From Priestia iocasae (GTDB lineage Bacteria; Bacillota; Bacilli; Bacillales; Bacillaceae_H), in assembly GCF_016909075.1 (NCBI RefSeq), contig NZ_JAFBFC010000004.1, positions 310,001-374,000 of the forward strand: a stretch of DNA of 64,000 nucleotides, given 5' to 3'. The translations under genes and the position numbers were made by a program. The notes under the pieces were generated by a model. That model made no database searches and had not been told where the DNA came from. It worked only from the letters and a program-made list of their open reading frames with translations. Below, one piece after another: positions 34,135 through 44,161 of the stretch. The first letter of the stretch is position 1; each line of letters starts with the position of its first letter.

Positions 34135-35880
34135 TTACATTGTCGAATCGACTGGAGGGATTGGTTCTTTTTTAGTAAAAACAGCGAATGCCTCAAGAAG
34201 AATCCAGAAAACAAATGCTAAGATTAATCCACCTAGTACAAATAGAAGCATATTAGCATCGGTTGCTCCTATACCAGACCATTGAAAAACAACTTGCTGA
34301 ACCATTGCCCAAACGGTCATAAAGAGTACAAACACCATTGGGATAAAGGTGATTAGGAAGTTTCGTCCTTGTCGTTTAAGCCAAATTGAAATAAGAAGCA
34401 AACTAATTCCTGCAAGAAGCTGATTGCTCGTTCCAAAAAGTGGCCACAATAAGTATCCGCCTGATCCAAAGCCATTTGGTCCTTTCGGAATGAGAACTAA
34501 TGCCGCACTTGTAAATACAGCTACAGATGTTGCGACATGTGTTTTTGTTAACGGTTTGAGGTTATATTCGCTTCCAATTTCAGCAATGATATAACGCATA
34601 AGACGTACAGACGTATCTAAGCTTGTTGCAGCAAAGCTGACAACAATAACGGTGACAATGGTTCGCGCAATGTCAGCAGGAATGAAAATACCCGTTGCCA
34701 ACTGAGCAGCTCCATTAATGAAGTTACCCATTCCTCCTGCACTCGCAGCGGCGAAGCTTCCATATGCTTCTTTAAAGTCAGCACCTGTTGCGAATACAGT
34801 TGTCACGGCAATAATGGAGATTAACGCTAGAACACCTTCTCCGATAGACCCTAAGTATCCAACAAACCGTGCATCTGTTTCTTTATCTAATTGTTTAGAA
34901 GAAGTTCCAGAAGCAACTAGACCATGAAAGCCTGAGATAGCTCCACAAGCAATCGTAATGAATAAGAGCGGAAACCATGATACATCATTTGCAGCATTAT
35001 TTGTCATTGGAGCCGTAATCTCTGGTTGTAAAAATAATAAACCTGCATAGAGCATTACTAGTCCAACGACTAACTGATGAGAATTTATGTAATCACGAGG
35101 TTGCAATAACTTCCAAACGGGTAATACTGATGCAATATAACAATAAACCATTAGTACGACAATCCACACAAAGAACGACATGGATACGCCGTTTAATCCA
35201 AATATCACAGTGTTTTCCGCTCCACCAAAGTATTTGACTAAATCGATTTGAAGAGCTGGAATCTTACTGCTTAATACAGCCGTTCCATACATAATAACTA
35301 GTGCAATAATCGATGGAATGAGCATTTCTCTCTTTCCTTTGTATACGGCATATCCAATCCAGATGGCTAATGGAATCTCGATAAATATCGGTATAACAGC
35401 AGCAGGGAATTGAACAAAAAGATTTGAGATAACCCATGCAAATACAGCATTTACCATTAAAACAAGAATAAGAATAATAAAAAGAAAAAGCAGCTTAGCG
35501 CGTCTTCCAATCAATCGATTTGTGATGGTCCCAATTGATTGTCCTTTGTTGCGTACAGATAAAACAAGTGTTCCAAAATCATGAACACCTGCAGCAAAAA
35601 CAGTACCTAAAATGACCCATAAAAACGCCGGTAACCATCCCCAGTACACAGCAATCGCTGGACCAATAATAGGTGAAGCACCTGCTACAGATGAAAAGTG
35701 ATGTCCCCAAAGAACAACTTTTTTAGTTGGAACAAAATCAACTCCATCTTCGAATTGATGAGCAGGTGTAACAAAGTTTGGATCAAGGCGATAAATCTTT
35801 TCCGCTATAAATTTTGAATAATAGCGGTAACCAAGTGCAAATACGATCATTCCAATTATGGCTAACCATAGTGAATTCAC
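34135..35880 (-). CDS. cstA: carbon starvation protein CstA (pyruvate/peptide transporter)
   Basis: 581 residues, about 16 membrane helices. Typical segments: RYYSKFIAEKIYRLD, FVPTKKVVLWGHHFSSVAGASPIIGPA and GFHGLVASGTSSKQ. Members import pyruvate or peptides when carbon is limiting. GTG start with GGGGG upstream. A cre site overlaps the promoter, so CcpA repression in the presence of glucose is expected. Confidence 0.93.
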   Translation of the reverse strand: MNSLWLAIIGMIVFALGYRYYSKFIAEKIYRLDPNFVTPAHQFEDGVDFVPTKKVVLWGHHFSSVAGASPIIGPAIAVYWGWLPAFLWVILGTVFAAGVHDFGTLVLSVRNKGQSIGTITNRLIGRRAKLLFLFIILILVLMVNAVFAWVISNLFVQFPAAVIPIFIEIPLAIWIGYAVYKGKREMLIPSIIALVIMYGTAVLSSKIPALQIDLVKYFGGAENTVIFGLNGVSMSFFVWIVVLMVYCYIASVLPVWKLLQPRDYINSHQLVVGLVMLYAGLLFLQPEITAPMTNNAANDVSWFPLLFITIACGAISGFHGLVASGTSSKQLDKETDARFVGYLGSIGEGVLALISIIAVTTVFATGADFKEAYGSFAAASAGGMGNFINGAAQLATGIFIPADIARTIVTVIVVSFAATSLDTSVRLMRYIIAEIGSEYNLKPLTKTHVATSVAVFTSAALVLIPKGPNGFGSGGYLLWPLFGTSNQLLAGISLLLISIWLKRQGRNFLITFIPMVFVLFMTVWAMVQQVVFQWSGIGATDANMLLFVLGGLILAFVFWILLEAFAVFTKKEPIPPVDSTM

Positions 35881-35917
35881 CTATACTCCCCCTTATACTT
35901 CTATTTTGTACAAGGAA

Positions 35918-35947
35918 ATCGTACCCAATTTGTGTAAGCGTTGTCAA
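35918..35947 (-). promoter_or_regulatory. cstA promoter
   Basis: Minus strand -35 TTGACA (35942-35947), 18-bp spacer, -10 TACGAT (35918-35923). Confidence 0.7.
35933..35946. promoter_or_regulatory. cre box (CcpA site) in the cstA promoter
   Basis: TGTAAGCGTTGTCA fits the cre consensus TGWAANCGNTNWCA at every fixed position. It covers the -35 box and part of the spacer, a position giving direct competition with RNA polymerase. Confidence 0.85.
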
Positions 35948-36020
35948 TATAAATTTCAGAAAATTCCAATAAGAGTAATTTTACTTGCTTCCTTTAAAAA
36001 TAAATAGTCAAATGCACAAA

Positions 36021-36070
36021 AAAACCTATCTTCTCATTTAAGAAAACTTCGCCATGAAAAGATAGGTTTT
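36021..36070 (-). terminator. intrinsic terminator
   Basis: Stem AAAACCTATCTT (36021-36032) with 36059-36070, followed in the minus direction by TTTGTG; ends the GNAT gene. Confidence 0.75.
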
Positions 36071-36088
36071 ACAGTTGCTTTTTACTGT

Positions 36089-36586
36089 TTAGTTGTCAAA
36101 TGTTAATTGATAAAATAGCACATCTTGCCATTGTTCAAATTTGTATCCAACCTCTTTAAATTCTCCACAGAATGTAAATCCAAATTGCTCATGCATTTTA
36201 ACGCTTTTGTCGTTTCCTTTTGTAATTCCAGCTATGACTACATGATAATTTAATTGTTTTGCATGTTCTAAAATGGCTGTCATCAACTGCTTACCAATAC
36301 CATATCCTTGCTGCTTTTCATCTACATAGATGGATAGTTCAACTGTTCGTTTATACGCTTCTTTTTCTCTATAGGTAGACAGTGACGCATAACCAGCAAC
36401 TACTTCTTCTCTTTCTGCAACAATTAAAGGAAATCGAGGTTCTTGGTGAGTGGCAAACCAGCCTTTGCGCTCTTCAACGGAAAGAGGAGTTAAATCAAAT
36501 GTAGCAGTACTCTGTAAAACTGATTGATTATAAATATCAACGAGACTGGCTAAGTCGTCTTGCTTTGCTTGTCGAATGATGGCCAT
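36089..36586 (-). CDS. GNAT acetyltransferase, phosphinothricin/methionine-sulfone type (YwnH-like)
   Basis: 165 residues; ATG 36586 with AGGAG 9 bases upstream. IRQAKQDDLASLVDIYNQSV and FDLTPLSVEERKGWF at the N-terminus, ELSIYVDEKQQGYGIGKQLM (acetyl-CoA loop) and KMHEQFGF match the phosphinothricin N-acetyltransferase/YwnH family. Acetylates glutamate analogues such as methionine sulfoximine or phosphinothricin. Monocistronic. Confidence 0.88.
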   Translation of the reverse strand: MAIIRQAKQDDLASLVDIYNQSVLQSTATFDLTPLSVEERKGWFATHQEPRFPLIVAEREEVVAGYASLSTYREKEAYKRTVELSIYVDEKQQGYGIGKQLMTAILEHAKQLNYHVVIAGITKGNDKSVKMHEQFGFTFCGEFKEVGYKFEQWQDVLFYQLTFDN

Positions 36587-36703
36587 GCTGTTAAACTCCT
36601 TTATGTAACAATATTCTTTCATTTTACTAGGTTTACTGAAAATTGCAATAAAAAAAGCTGACTGTATTAGCTCAGCTACTAAACCATTCTTCCTTTAATG
36701 ATT

Positions 36704-37291
36704 CTACTTTTTTGAATTCTGCATTTCAAACGAATTTATTACTTGTAAAACCTCTTCAGTAGAGACAACCGTTGCAAATTCTCCATGAAGTGAGGAAAGT
36801 GATAATTGGTGTACTTCTTCTGCTTCGTAATGCTTCGTACGATCATAGGAAACTAATTCAAAGCATGCAGTGGCATCGTGTACCACGTAAGTGCGATAGC
36901 CTAAATTCCCTGCCATTCGTGCAGTTGTTGATACACAATGATTGGTTGTTAAACCAACAAGTATGAGCGTATCATATCCGTTTGATTTTAAATAGTTATC
37001 AAGTTCTGTACCTATAAAACAACTATTTTGCTGCTTGCGAATTAAATATTCATCCTCAATCGGTCCAAAGCCATCTTTAAATTGAAAACCTAACGTACTT
37101 GGATGCAAAGGAGAGTCTGGACTTTTGGATGCATGCTGGACGTGAATAATTGGATAATCTTTATGACGCCACGTTTGTAAAAGTGTGAGCATGTTTGTTT
37201 CTGCATGCTTATTGTTACGTGAACCCCAAGCAGTGTGATTAAATCCTTTTTGAACATCAATTACTAATAAAAGTGGACGCGATTTTGTCAT
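36704..37291 (-). CDS. isochorismatase-family cysteine hydrolase
   Basis: 195 residues. Catalytic triad: Asp in LLVIDVQKGF, Lys in the RKQQNSCF region and Cys in TTNHCVSTTARMAGNLGY. Such proteins hydrolyse amides or vinyl ethers; the substrate cannot be told. Last of three genes (YqcI/YcgG - cupin - this), 19 bp after the cupin stop. Confidence 0.85.
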   Translation of the reverse strand: MTKSRPLLLVIDVQKGFNHTAWGSRNNKHAETNMLTLLQTWRHKDYPIIHVQHASKSPDSPLHPSTLGFQFKDGFGPIEDEYLIRKQQNSCFIGTELDNYLKSNGYDTLILVGLTTNHCVSTTARMAGNLGYRTYVVHDATACFELVSYDRTKHYEAEEVHQLSLSSLHGEFATVVSTEEVLQVINSFEMQNSKK

Positions 37292-37310
37292 TTCCTATCT
37301 CCTTTTACTC

Positions 37311-37619
37311 TTATTTTTGAATGGAAATAACATACTTACAGCCTGATGGACCAGCTTTTGAAGAATGTTTCGTTTCTTTTGGGAGGTAAATGCGATCCCC
37401 TGCTTCACACAAAACTGTTTCGTCCTCAACTGAAAAGTACACAGATCCTTCTAAAATGTGCAGAATTTCATCAGTTGGATGAGTGTGTGTTGGATGATCT
37501 TGATGGGGCGTATCCCACTGAACTTCTACATACCCAGTTTTCATTGGAAGTAACCCATTTATTACTTCTTCAAGGTTTCCGCCTACTCCTTTTTTAATAG
37601 AGGCTTTTTTTATTTTCAT
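37311..37619 (-). CDS. cupin-domain protein
   Basis: 102 residues. Metal-binding cupin motif 1 HQDHPTHTHPTDEILHILEGSVYF and motif 2 GDRIYLPKETKHSSKAG. Small single cupin of enzymatic or binding role. Its start overlaps the YqcI/YcgG gene by 26 bp, indicating translational coupling. Confidence 0.85.
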   Translation of the reverse strand: MKIKKASIKKGVGGNLEEVINGLLPMKTGYVEVQWDTPHQDHPTHTHPTDEILHILEGSVYFSVEDETVLCEAGDRIYLPKETKHSSKAGPSGCKYVISIQK

Positions 37620-38358
37620 ATGAATTCCTCTCCTTTGATAGAAACGGGCATTTTGTCGTCACTTCATCGTTTGTATCATGAAGAAAATATTGTTTCCATT
37701 CACGGTTTTGAGCATTGCCATACCATCCAAGTTCAGGGTGTGGATGAACTTCATCATACATTTTTAAACGATTTCGAACGATTCGTTTCACAGAATTCCC
37801 TATTTTTGTATCTTCACTAATCCCTTCAAACACCCATCGTGGTTGAAACGTAATCATAAACGTGTGACTTCTACGACTTTTTCTCGATTGATGTGCGGGT
37901 GTATTACACACAACAAAAATAGGCTCTCCGCCGAAGCAGAATTCCCATAATGGATCATTTGGATGTAAAGGAATATCATCTGGCCATAGTTCTTCGTCCA
38001 GTGAATGCAGTGTCTCTAATGTATCCCAAAACATCTTTTCATACTGCTGCATGGTTTTGGTTTTCTCTGGTTTAAAAAACATTACAAAAGACGTATATCG
38101 ACCCAGTGAACGAAATTCACGTAAGTATTGTCTCAGTGCTAAAGCACACTGTTTCATGTCACTTTCATCATATGGAGACGCACAGAATCCAAAACGGAGT
38201 AAGTTATGTTTAAATCCTTCAACTCCTAATACACATGGAAAAGGAGCTGACTCTGATAATAAGTCGCTCTTAAAAGACTCAAAAGCAACTTTTCCCCAAT
38301 TCGGAACGGTTGTTGCTTCGATAATCTCTTGTTCGCTGTATATAAAGGATGTTTTCAC
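37594..38358 (-). CDS. YqcI/YcgG family protein
   Basis: 254 residues, GTG start with GGAGG. The phrases FPCVLGVEGF, LRFGFC and FGGEPIFVVCNTPAHQSRKSR are hallmarks of the YqcI/YcgG family. Some members are heme-dependent oxygenase-like enzymes acting on amino acids such as arginine in natural-product routes; here the function is unknown. First gene of the operon with cupin and isochorismatase-like genes. Confidence 0.85.
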   Translation of the reverse strand: MKTSFIYSEQEIIEATTVPNWGKVAFESFKSDLLSESAPFPCVLGVEGFKHNLLRFGFCASPYDESDMKQCALALRQYLREFRSLGRYTSFVMFFKPEKTKTMQQYEKMFWDTLETLHSLDEELWPDDIPLHPNDPLWEFCFGGEPIFVVCNTPAHQSRKSRRSHTFMITFQPRWVFEGISEDTKIGNSVKRIVRNRLKMYDEVHPHPELGWYGNAQNREWKQYFLHDTNDEVTTKCPFLSKERNSYENKKSLY

Positions 38359-38491
38359 ACTGTAACCTCCTCTTTCTGCTTAACGATACATGTGTATTAA
38401 AAGAAAAAGCAGATTATGAACTATTTCTACTTCTAATTTCATTATAGTCATCCATACATATAACTATGGACAAGTTTTGGAGGGGATGAAC

Positions 38492-39127
38492 ATGGAGTGG
38501 GTCATTATTGCCATTCATCATCTTGTACTTGGGATAAGCCTAGCAGCACCTGTTGGCCCAATTAATATAGAGATGATAAAAAGAGGTATTTCAGGTGGAT
38601 TTTGGTCATCATGGTTAGTTGGCTTGGGGGGTATGAGTGCAGATGTGTTGTTTATGGTGTTTATTTTAATTGGACTAGCTCCTTTTATACAACAAGAAGC
38701 CGTGACGTTTGTTTTGTACGGAGCTGGATGTTTAATGCTGATTTATATAGGTATACAGAGTATAAGACAAGCCGCTTCACATGCGTTTGTATTTGAAGAG
38801 AGTCACCCAACTTCCGCACAACGATCTTATGCGTCCGGTTTCCTTATCGCATTAACGAATCCTATCAATATCGTTTTTTGGTTTGGGGTATATGGATCAA
38901 CGTTAAGTCATATGGTGCATGCTTATACGTTGTTGCAGGCAAGTATAGCCAGTATATGTATTATTGTTGGAATTATCTTATGGAATATGAACATTGCCTT
39001 TACCGTGCATTTTACGAGACGGTTCATACATACACAATTATTGAGGGTTATAACCGTTATAGCAGGCATTATTCTAATAGGATACGGTGCCCATTTTGGG
39101 ATCAAGTTCTTTTCCATGTTAGAATAA
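38492..39127 (+). CDS. LysE-family exporter
   Basis: 211 residues with six predicted membrane helices. N-terminal LGISLAAPVGPINIEMIKRG matches the LysE/RhtB signature, and ALTNPINIVFWFGVY follows in the middle. Exports amino acids or similar cations; substrate unknown. ATG 38492 is 6 bases from GGAGGGG; the earlier in-frame ATG abuts the SD. Confidence 0.9.
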   Translation: MEWVIIAIHHLVLGISLAAPVGPINIEMIKRGISGGFWSSWLVGLGGMSADVLFMVFILIGLAPFIQQEAVTFVLYGAGCLMLIYIGIQSIRQAASHAFVFEESHPTSAQRSYASGFLIALTNPINIVFWFGVYGSTLSHMVHAYTLLQASIASICIIVGIILWNMNIAFTVHFTRRFIHTQLLRVITVIAGIILIGYGAHFGIKFFSMLE

Positions 39128-39262
39128 AAGGATTTAATCAACTGGGTGAGCGCTAGATAACGAATCGGATGAAATCATTAAACATGGAGAGTAATTTAAA
39201 TAAGATTATTTAGAACATATTTTAAAAAGTTTATTGATGTTTTAAATCATTTATTGCTAAAT

Positions 39263-39298
39263 AAAAACCGCTAATTCCTTAAAGGATTAGCGGTTTTT
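39263..39298. terminator. bidirectional intrinsic terminator
   Basis: AAAAACCGCTAATTCCTT paired with AAGGATTAGCGGTTTTT (one mismatch), between convergent lysE-type and parC genes. Confidence 0.9.
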
Positions 39299-39307
39299 AT
39301 TTTTCTT

Positions 39308-41734
39308 TTATTCTAATTTCTTCTCTTTCCAGCTATCAATAATCGTTCCTGCTTCACTTTGATCAATAATAAATGAACCATTGCTATAACGATCACTGTT
39401 TCTCATTGGAGCTGGATCAACTTGCTCAATTATTTCTTTGCTTGTTTTTATATATAAAACATATTCATTGTTTATCGTGATGACTTTTACAATTTCATGA
39501 GGATTTGATTTTAACTCTCGCACCATTACTAGTCCCCGTTTAGCACGTGTCGATCGTTCAAATTCAGCAATCTTTGTTTTCTTTACAGCGCCTCTTTGTG
39601 TAACAATGAATAATGTTTCATTTACACCTTTATTCAATACTTCTCCGCTAACAACGTAATCGTTCTCTTTTAAATTAATTCCCTTTACTCCTGCAGCTCT
39701 CGTACCAACAATGTTAATTTCCTCTTCGCCAAACCATAATCCATACCCTTGTCTTGTCGCTAGAAACACATCTTGTTGTCCATCTGTTTCAACTACATCC
39801 ACAAGTTCATCGTCACCTTTTAGATTGATAGCTACAAGGGCTTTTGAGTAACGCTGCGCTTTGTATTGATGAAGCTCTGTCTTTTTTGCCATTCCGTTCT
39901 TTGTAAAAAACAAGAGATATTTATCTTCTTTGAATTCTTTGATTGGTAGAACCCGAATAATTTCTTCTGTTTTTTCAATTGGAACAATGTTCATTACATG
40001 TTGACCCATGTCTTTCCAACGAATATCAGGAAGTTCATGAATTGGCATAAACAAATAGTTTCCTTTGTTTGTAAAGACTAAAATTGTATCAGTTGTGTTC
40101 ATTTCTTGCTTAAATAAAATTCGATCGGTATCTTTCATGCCGAAATCTTGTCCATTTGATGCAGAGTAAGAACGTAGACTTGTGCGCTTTACGTAGCCAT
40201 CTTTTGTGACAGTAACAAGAACATCTTCTGAAGGAACCATCACTTCTAAATTAATTTTAATTTCTTCAATTTCTGCTTCGATTTGAGAACGACGTTCATC
40301 ACTATACGTTTTTTTCACACGACGAAGCTCTTTTTTAATTACATTTAATAACTTCTTCTCACTATGTAAAATTTCCTCAAGTTCGCCAATCTTCGTTGCT
40401 AGCTCTTCTGCTTCTTGACGAAGAGCGGTGATGTCTGTATTTGTTAAACGATAAAGTTGTAACGACACAATGGCTTCTGCTTGCGCTTCCGTGAAGTCAT
40501 ATTGAACAATTAAGTTATCTTTTGCATCTCGTTTATCTTTTGAAGCACGGATGGTTTGAATGACATCATCTAAAATCGATAATGCTTTCATGAGTCCTTG
40601 TACAATATGTTCTCGTTCACGAGCTTTTTGAAGTTCATATGTGGAGCGATTTGTGACCACTTCTCGCTGATGTTCAATATAGGCGTCTAAGATGTTCATT
40701 AAACTCATTAATTTAGGACGTTTTCGAGAAATGGCTACCATATTAAAGTTATATGGCACTTGTAAATCCGTATTTTTATATAGATAATTTAAAACACCTT
40801 CAGCATGTGCGTCTTTTTTCAGCTCCACAACAACACGTAAACCTGTACGATCCGTTTCATCACGGACTTCAGCAATGCCTTCTACTTTTCGATCTAATCG
40901 TAGTTCATCCATTTTTTTCACAAGATTAGATTTATTTACTTCAAATGGAATTTCTGTAATGACAATTTGTTGCTTTCCTCCGCGAATGGCTTCCACTTCT
41001 GCTTTTCCACGAATAATAATTTTACCTTTACCTGTTTCATATGCTTTTTTAATGCCTTCTATCCCTTGAATAATCCCACCTGTTGGAAAATCAGGGCCTT
41101 TTATAACCGTCATGAGCTCATCAACTGTACAGTCTGATTTATCAATACGCATGATAGCTGCATCAATAACTTCACCAAGATGATGTGGAGGAATTTCAGT
41201 TGCATATCCTGCTGAAATTCCAGTCGAACCATTCACAAGTAAATTAGGGAACATGGCAGGTAAAACAGTCGGTTCCTTGCTTGTGTCATCGAAATTGGGA
41301 ACAAATTCGACAGTTTGCTTATCAATATCACGCAAAAGCTCTGACGCAATTGCAGATAACCGAGCTTCCGTATAACGCATCGCAGCTGGTGGATCTCCAT
41401 CAATACTTCCGTTATTTCCATGCATTTCGACTAGAACATTACGCACTTTCCAATCTTGGCTCATACGAACCATTGCATCATAAACAGATGTATCACCATG
41501 TGGATGATAGTTACCAATTACGTTACCAACTGTTTTCGCTGATTTTCGAAATCCTTTATCAGTTGTGTTACCATCTACATGCATGGCATATAAAATACGA
41601 CGCTGAACTGGCTTTAAGCCATCACGTGCATCTGGTAATGCACGTTCTTGAATGATGTACTTACTATAACGCCCGAAGCGGTCGCCTAAAACATCTTCAA
41701 GTGGTAAATCTAAAAAACGTTCTGTTTGTGACAT
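39308..41734 (-). CDS. parC: topoisomerase IV subunit A
   Basis: 808 residues. Decatenates replicated chromosomes with ParE. Catalytic Tyr in [11 protein letters not shown]; the winged-helix region reads [22 protein letters not shown]; six C-terminal beta-propeller blades follow. In the quinolone-resistance region residue 82 is Thr and residue 86 is Asp, where the S. aureus GrlA reference has Ser80 and Glu84. Starts 3 bp after parE. Confidence 0.97.
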   Translation of the reverse strand: MSQTERFLDLPLEDVLGDRFGRYSKYIIQERALPDARDGLKPVQRRILYAMHVDGNTTDKGFRKSAKTVGNVIGNYHPHGDTSVYDAMVRMSQDWKVRNVLVEMHGNNGSIDGDPPAAMRYTEARLSAIASELLRDIDKQTVEFVPNFDDTSKEPTVLPAMFPNLLVNGSTGISAGYATEIPPHHLGEVIDAAIMRIDKSDCTVDELMTVIKGPDFPTGGIIQGIEGIKKAYETGKGKIIIRGKAEVEAIRGGKQQIVITEIPFEVNKSNLVKKMDELRLDRKVEGIAEVRDETDRTGLRVVVELKKDAHAEGVLNYLYKNTDLQVPYNFNMVAISRKRPKLMSLMNILDAYIEHQREVVTNRSTYELQKAREREHIVQGLMKALSILDDVIQTIRASKDKRDAKDNLIVQYDFTEAQAEAIVSLQLYRLTNTDITALRQEAEELATKIGELEEILHSEKKLLNVIKKELRRVKKTYSDERRSQIEAEIEEIKINLEVMVPSEDVLVTVTKDGYVKRTSLRSYSASNGQDFGMKDTDRILFKQEMNTTDTILVFTNKGNYLFMPIHELPDIRWKDMGQHVMNIVPIEKTEEIIRVLPIKEFKEDKYLLFFTKNGMAKKTELHQYKAQRYSKALVAINLKGDDELVDVVETDGQQDVFLATRQGYGLWFGEEEINIVGTRAAGVKGINLKENDYVVSGEVLNKGVNETLFIVTQRGAVKKTKIAEFERSTRAKRGLVMVRELKSNPHEIVKVITINNEYVLYIKTSKEIIEQVDPAPMRNSDRYSNGSFIIDQSEAGTIIDSWKEKKLE

Positions 41735-41737
41735 CTA

Positions 41738-43705
41738 TTACTCCTCCTCTGCGACCGTAACGTTTTCATTGTCTAAAATATTTGGATCTTCTTCTAATCC
41801 GAACGCTACGTTACTTTCAATCCACTTTCGACGAGGCTCTACTTTATCACCCATTAACGTCGTAACACGACGATCTGCTCTTGCTGCATCATCAATTCGC
41901 ACACGAATAAGAGTACGTGTGTCAGGGTTCATGGTTGTTTCCCACAATTGATCAGCGTTCATTTCACCTAAACCTTTGTAACGCTGAATCATGTAGCCTC
42001 TTCCGACTTTCTTCATGGCATCCTGTAATTCGTCTTCATTCCATGCGTATTCCACTACTTCTTTCTTTCCGGTTCCTTTACTTACTTTATAAAGAGGTGG
42101 AAGCGCAATGAATACTTTCCCTGCTTCCACTAATGGCTTCATATAGCGATAGAAGAAGGTTAACAGTAGAACTTGGATATGAGCACCATCCGTATCAGCA
42201 TCCGTCATAATAACCACTTTGTCATAGCTAATATCTTCAACTGAAAAATCAGCGCCTACACCGCCCCCGATTGCATGAATAATGGTATTGATTTCTTCAT
42301 TTTTAAATATGTCTTGTAATTTTGCTTTTTCAGTGTTAATAACTTTTCCTCGTAATGGTAGCACTGCTTGAAAGCGACGGTCCCTTCCTTGCTTAGCTGA
42401 ACCACCTGCAGAGTCACCCTCTACTAAATACAATTCGTTTTTCTGTGGATTTCTTGATTGAGCAGGTGTAAGCTTTCCACTTAGAATTGTTTCTTGACGC
42501 TTTCTCTTTTTACCATTACGTGCATCTTCACGTGCTTTACGAGCTGCTTCACGCGCTTGAGCTGCTTTAATCGCTTTTTTGACCAACAACGAGCTAACGT
42601 CAGGATTTTCTTCTAAAAAGTACGCCAGCTTGTCTGACACCACATGATCAACTGCTGAACGTGCTTCACTCGTACCAAGCTTTCCTTTCGTTTGACCCTC
42701 AAATTGTAAAAGCTCTTCTGGAATACGAACAGAAACAATGGCACCTAATCCTTCACGAATATCAGCGCCCTCAAGGTTCTTATCTTTTTCTTTTAGCAAT
42801 CCTACTTTACGAGCATATTCATTAAAAACTCGTGTCATCGCTGTTTTAGAACCTGCTTCATGTGTCCCTCCATCTTTTGTGCGGACGTTATTTACAAAAG
42901 AGAGAATCGTTTCTGAGTACCCATCATTAAATTGAAACGCAAATTCTACTTCAATGGTGTGTTGTTCTCCTTCAAAAAACACAACCGGATGTAAAACATC
43001 TTTTTCCTCATTTAAATAAGAAACAAACGCTTCAATTCCACTGTCATAATGAAACACATCCTGTTGGTCATGACGTTGATCAATTAGAACAATTTTCAAT
43101 CCCTTTAATAAGAAAGCTGATTCACGTAGACGCTCTGATAATGTATCGTAGTTGTACGTTGTTGTAGAAAAAATGGACGCATCGGGCTTAAAGTGAATCG
43201 TTGTCCCTGTTTTCTTTGTTGTTCCGATTTTCTCTAGTGATGTAACAGCCTTTCCACCATGTTCGAAGCGCTGTTGATATGTATAGCCATCTCGATTAAT
43301 GGTAACAACTAGCCACTCTGATAAGGCATTTACAACTGAAGCACCTACTCCATGTAATCCACCACTTGTTTTGTAGCCACCTTGGCCAAACTTTCCTCCA
43401 GCATGAAGAACCGTTAAGATTACCTCAGGTGTGGATTTACCAAGCTTGTGCATACCAGTTGGCATTCCTCGTCCTTTATCTTGAACAGAAATAGAATTGT
43501 CTTTATGTATCGTAACTGTAATTTCATTACCGTAGCCCGCTAATGCTTCATCAACGGAGTTATCAACGATTTCGTATACTAAATGATGCAAGCCTCGACT
43601 GTCGGTACTTCCAATGTACATTCCAGGACGTTTCCGAACAGCATCAAGTCCTTCTAAAACTTGAATGGCATCTTCGTTATAAGTAAATTGTTGCTTTCTA
43701 GCCAA
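41738..43705 (-). CDS. parE: topoisomerase IV subunit B
   Basis: 655 residues from a TTG start (MARKQQFTYNED), the same length as B. subtilis ParE; an ATG nine bases upstream sits too close to the SD AAAGGGG. GHKL ATPase motifs NSVDEALAGYG, DKGRGMPTG and SGGLHGVGASVVNALS; TOPRIM motifs EGDSAGGSAKQGRD and DTDGAHIQ. Operon with parC. Confidence 0.97.
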   Translation of the reverse strand: MARKQQFTYNEDAIQVLEGLDAVRKRPGMYIGSTDSRGLHHLVYEIVDNSVDEALAGYGNEITVTIHKDNSISVQDKGRGMPTGMHKLGKSTPEVILTVLHAGGKFGQGGYKTSGGLHGVGASVVNALSEWLVVTINRDGYTYQQRFEHGGKAVTSLEKIGTTKKTGTTIHFKPDASIFSTTTYNYDTLSERLRESAFLLKGLKIVLIDQRHDQQDVFHYDSGIEAFVSYLNEEKDVLHPVVFFEGEQHTIEVEFAFQFNDGYSETILSFVNNVRTKDGGTHEAGSKTAMTRVFNEYARKVGLLKEKDKNLEGADIREGLGAIVSVRIPEELLQFEGQTKGKLGTSEARSAVDHVVSDKLAYFLEENPDVSSLLVKKAIKAAQAREAARKAREDARNGKKRKRQETILSGKLTPAQSRNPQKNELYLVEGDSAGGSAKQGRDRRFQAVLPLRGKVINTEKAKLQDIFKNEEINTIIHAIGGGVGADFSVEDISYDKVVIMTDADTDGAHIQVLLLTFFYRYMKPLVEAGKVFIALPPLYKVSKGTGKKEVVEYAWNEDELQDAMKKVGRGYMIQRYKGLGEMNADQLWETTMNPDTRTLIRVRIDDAARADRRVTTLMGDKVEPRRKWIESNVAFGLEEDPNILDNENVTVAEEE

Positions 43706-44161
43706 ATCGTACATACCCCTTTCATACAAACACACATGCCTATTATTATAGCGTATCACGTTACTCAAGTATTCATAATCATACATATATTTTCCTTCTT
43801 TTTTATCGGAAAAGAAGGACGGAATGGATTTTATTCTTGATTTTAGTAGCTTGTACGCGTTGTTTATGTATTATGGTGTTCGAAAAACAAGAACACACGT
43901 TTGATTTTAGCATACCATTCTAGATTGTAAAGGTATTCTTACTCTATTTTTTTATGATAAGCTTTGATTTTGTCATTATTTAATGGTTATGTTATGTAGC
44001 GTTATTGTATCGAATTTATCACAAGAAGTCCAAACCCATAATAAAAGGAGCTAACTCAACATAGCGTTTCATGCCATCATTCATACTACCTCTTCTAGGT
44101 TTTTGGTACGTAGTATGAAGGCTCTGATACGTTATAAATTGAGTCAACTCCTCGAAACAAC
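43706..44161. other. intergenic region with parE promoter and long hairpin
   Basis: 455 bp without a gene. The half next to parE (43706-44040) is AT-rich and must hold the parE promoter, which I cannot place with certainty. The other half is a long imperfect hairpin (44046-44153). Confidence 0.5.
44046..44153 (-). repeat. long imperfect inverted repeat after yneT
   Basis: Four successive paired blocks: GGAG/CTCC, ACTCAA/TTGAGT, ATAGCGT/ACGTTAT, TCA-GCC/GGC-TGA and TTCATACTAC/GTAGTATGAA (44080-44089 with 44110-44119). On the minus strand it begins 9 bp after the yneT stop and ends with TTTTATTAT, so it can act as a complex terminator; the length suggests a REP-like element. Confidence 0.65.
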
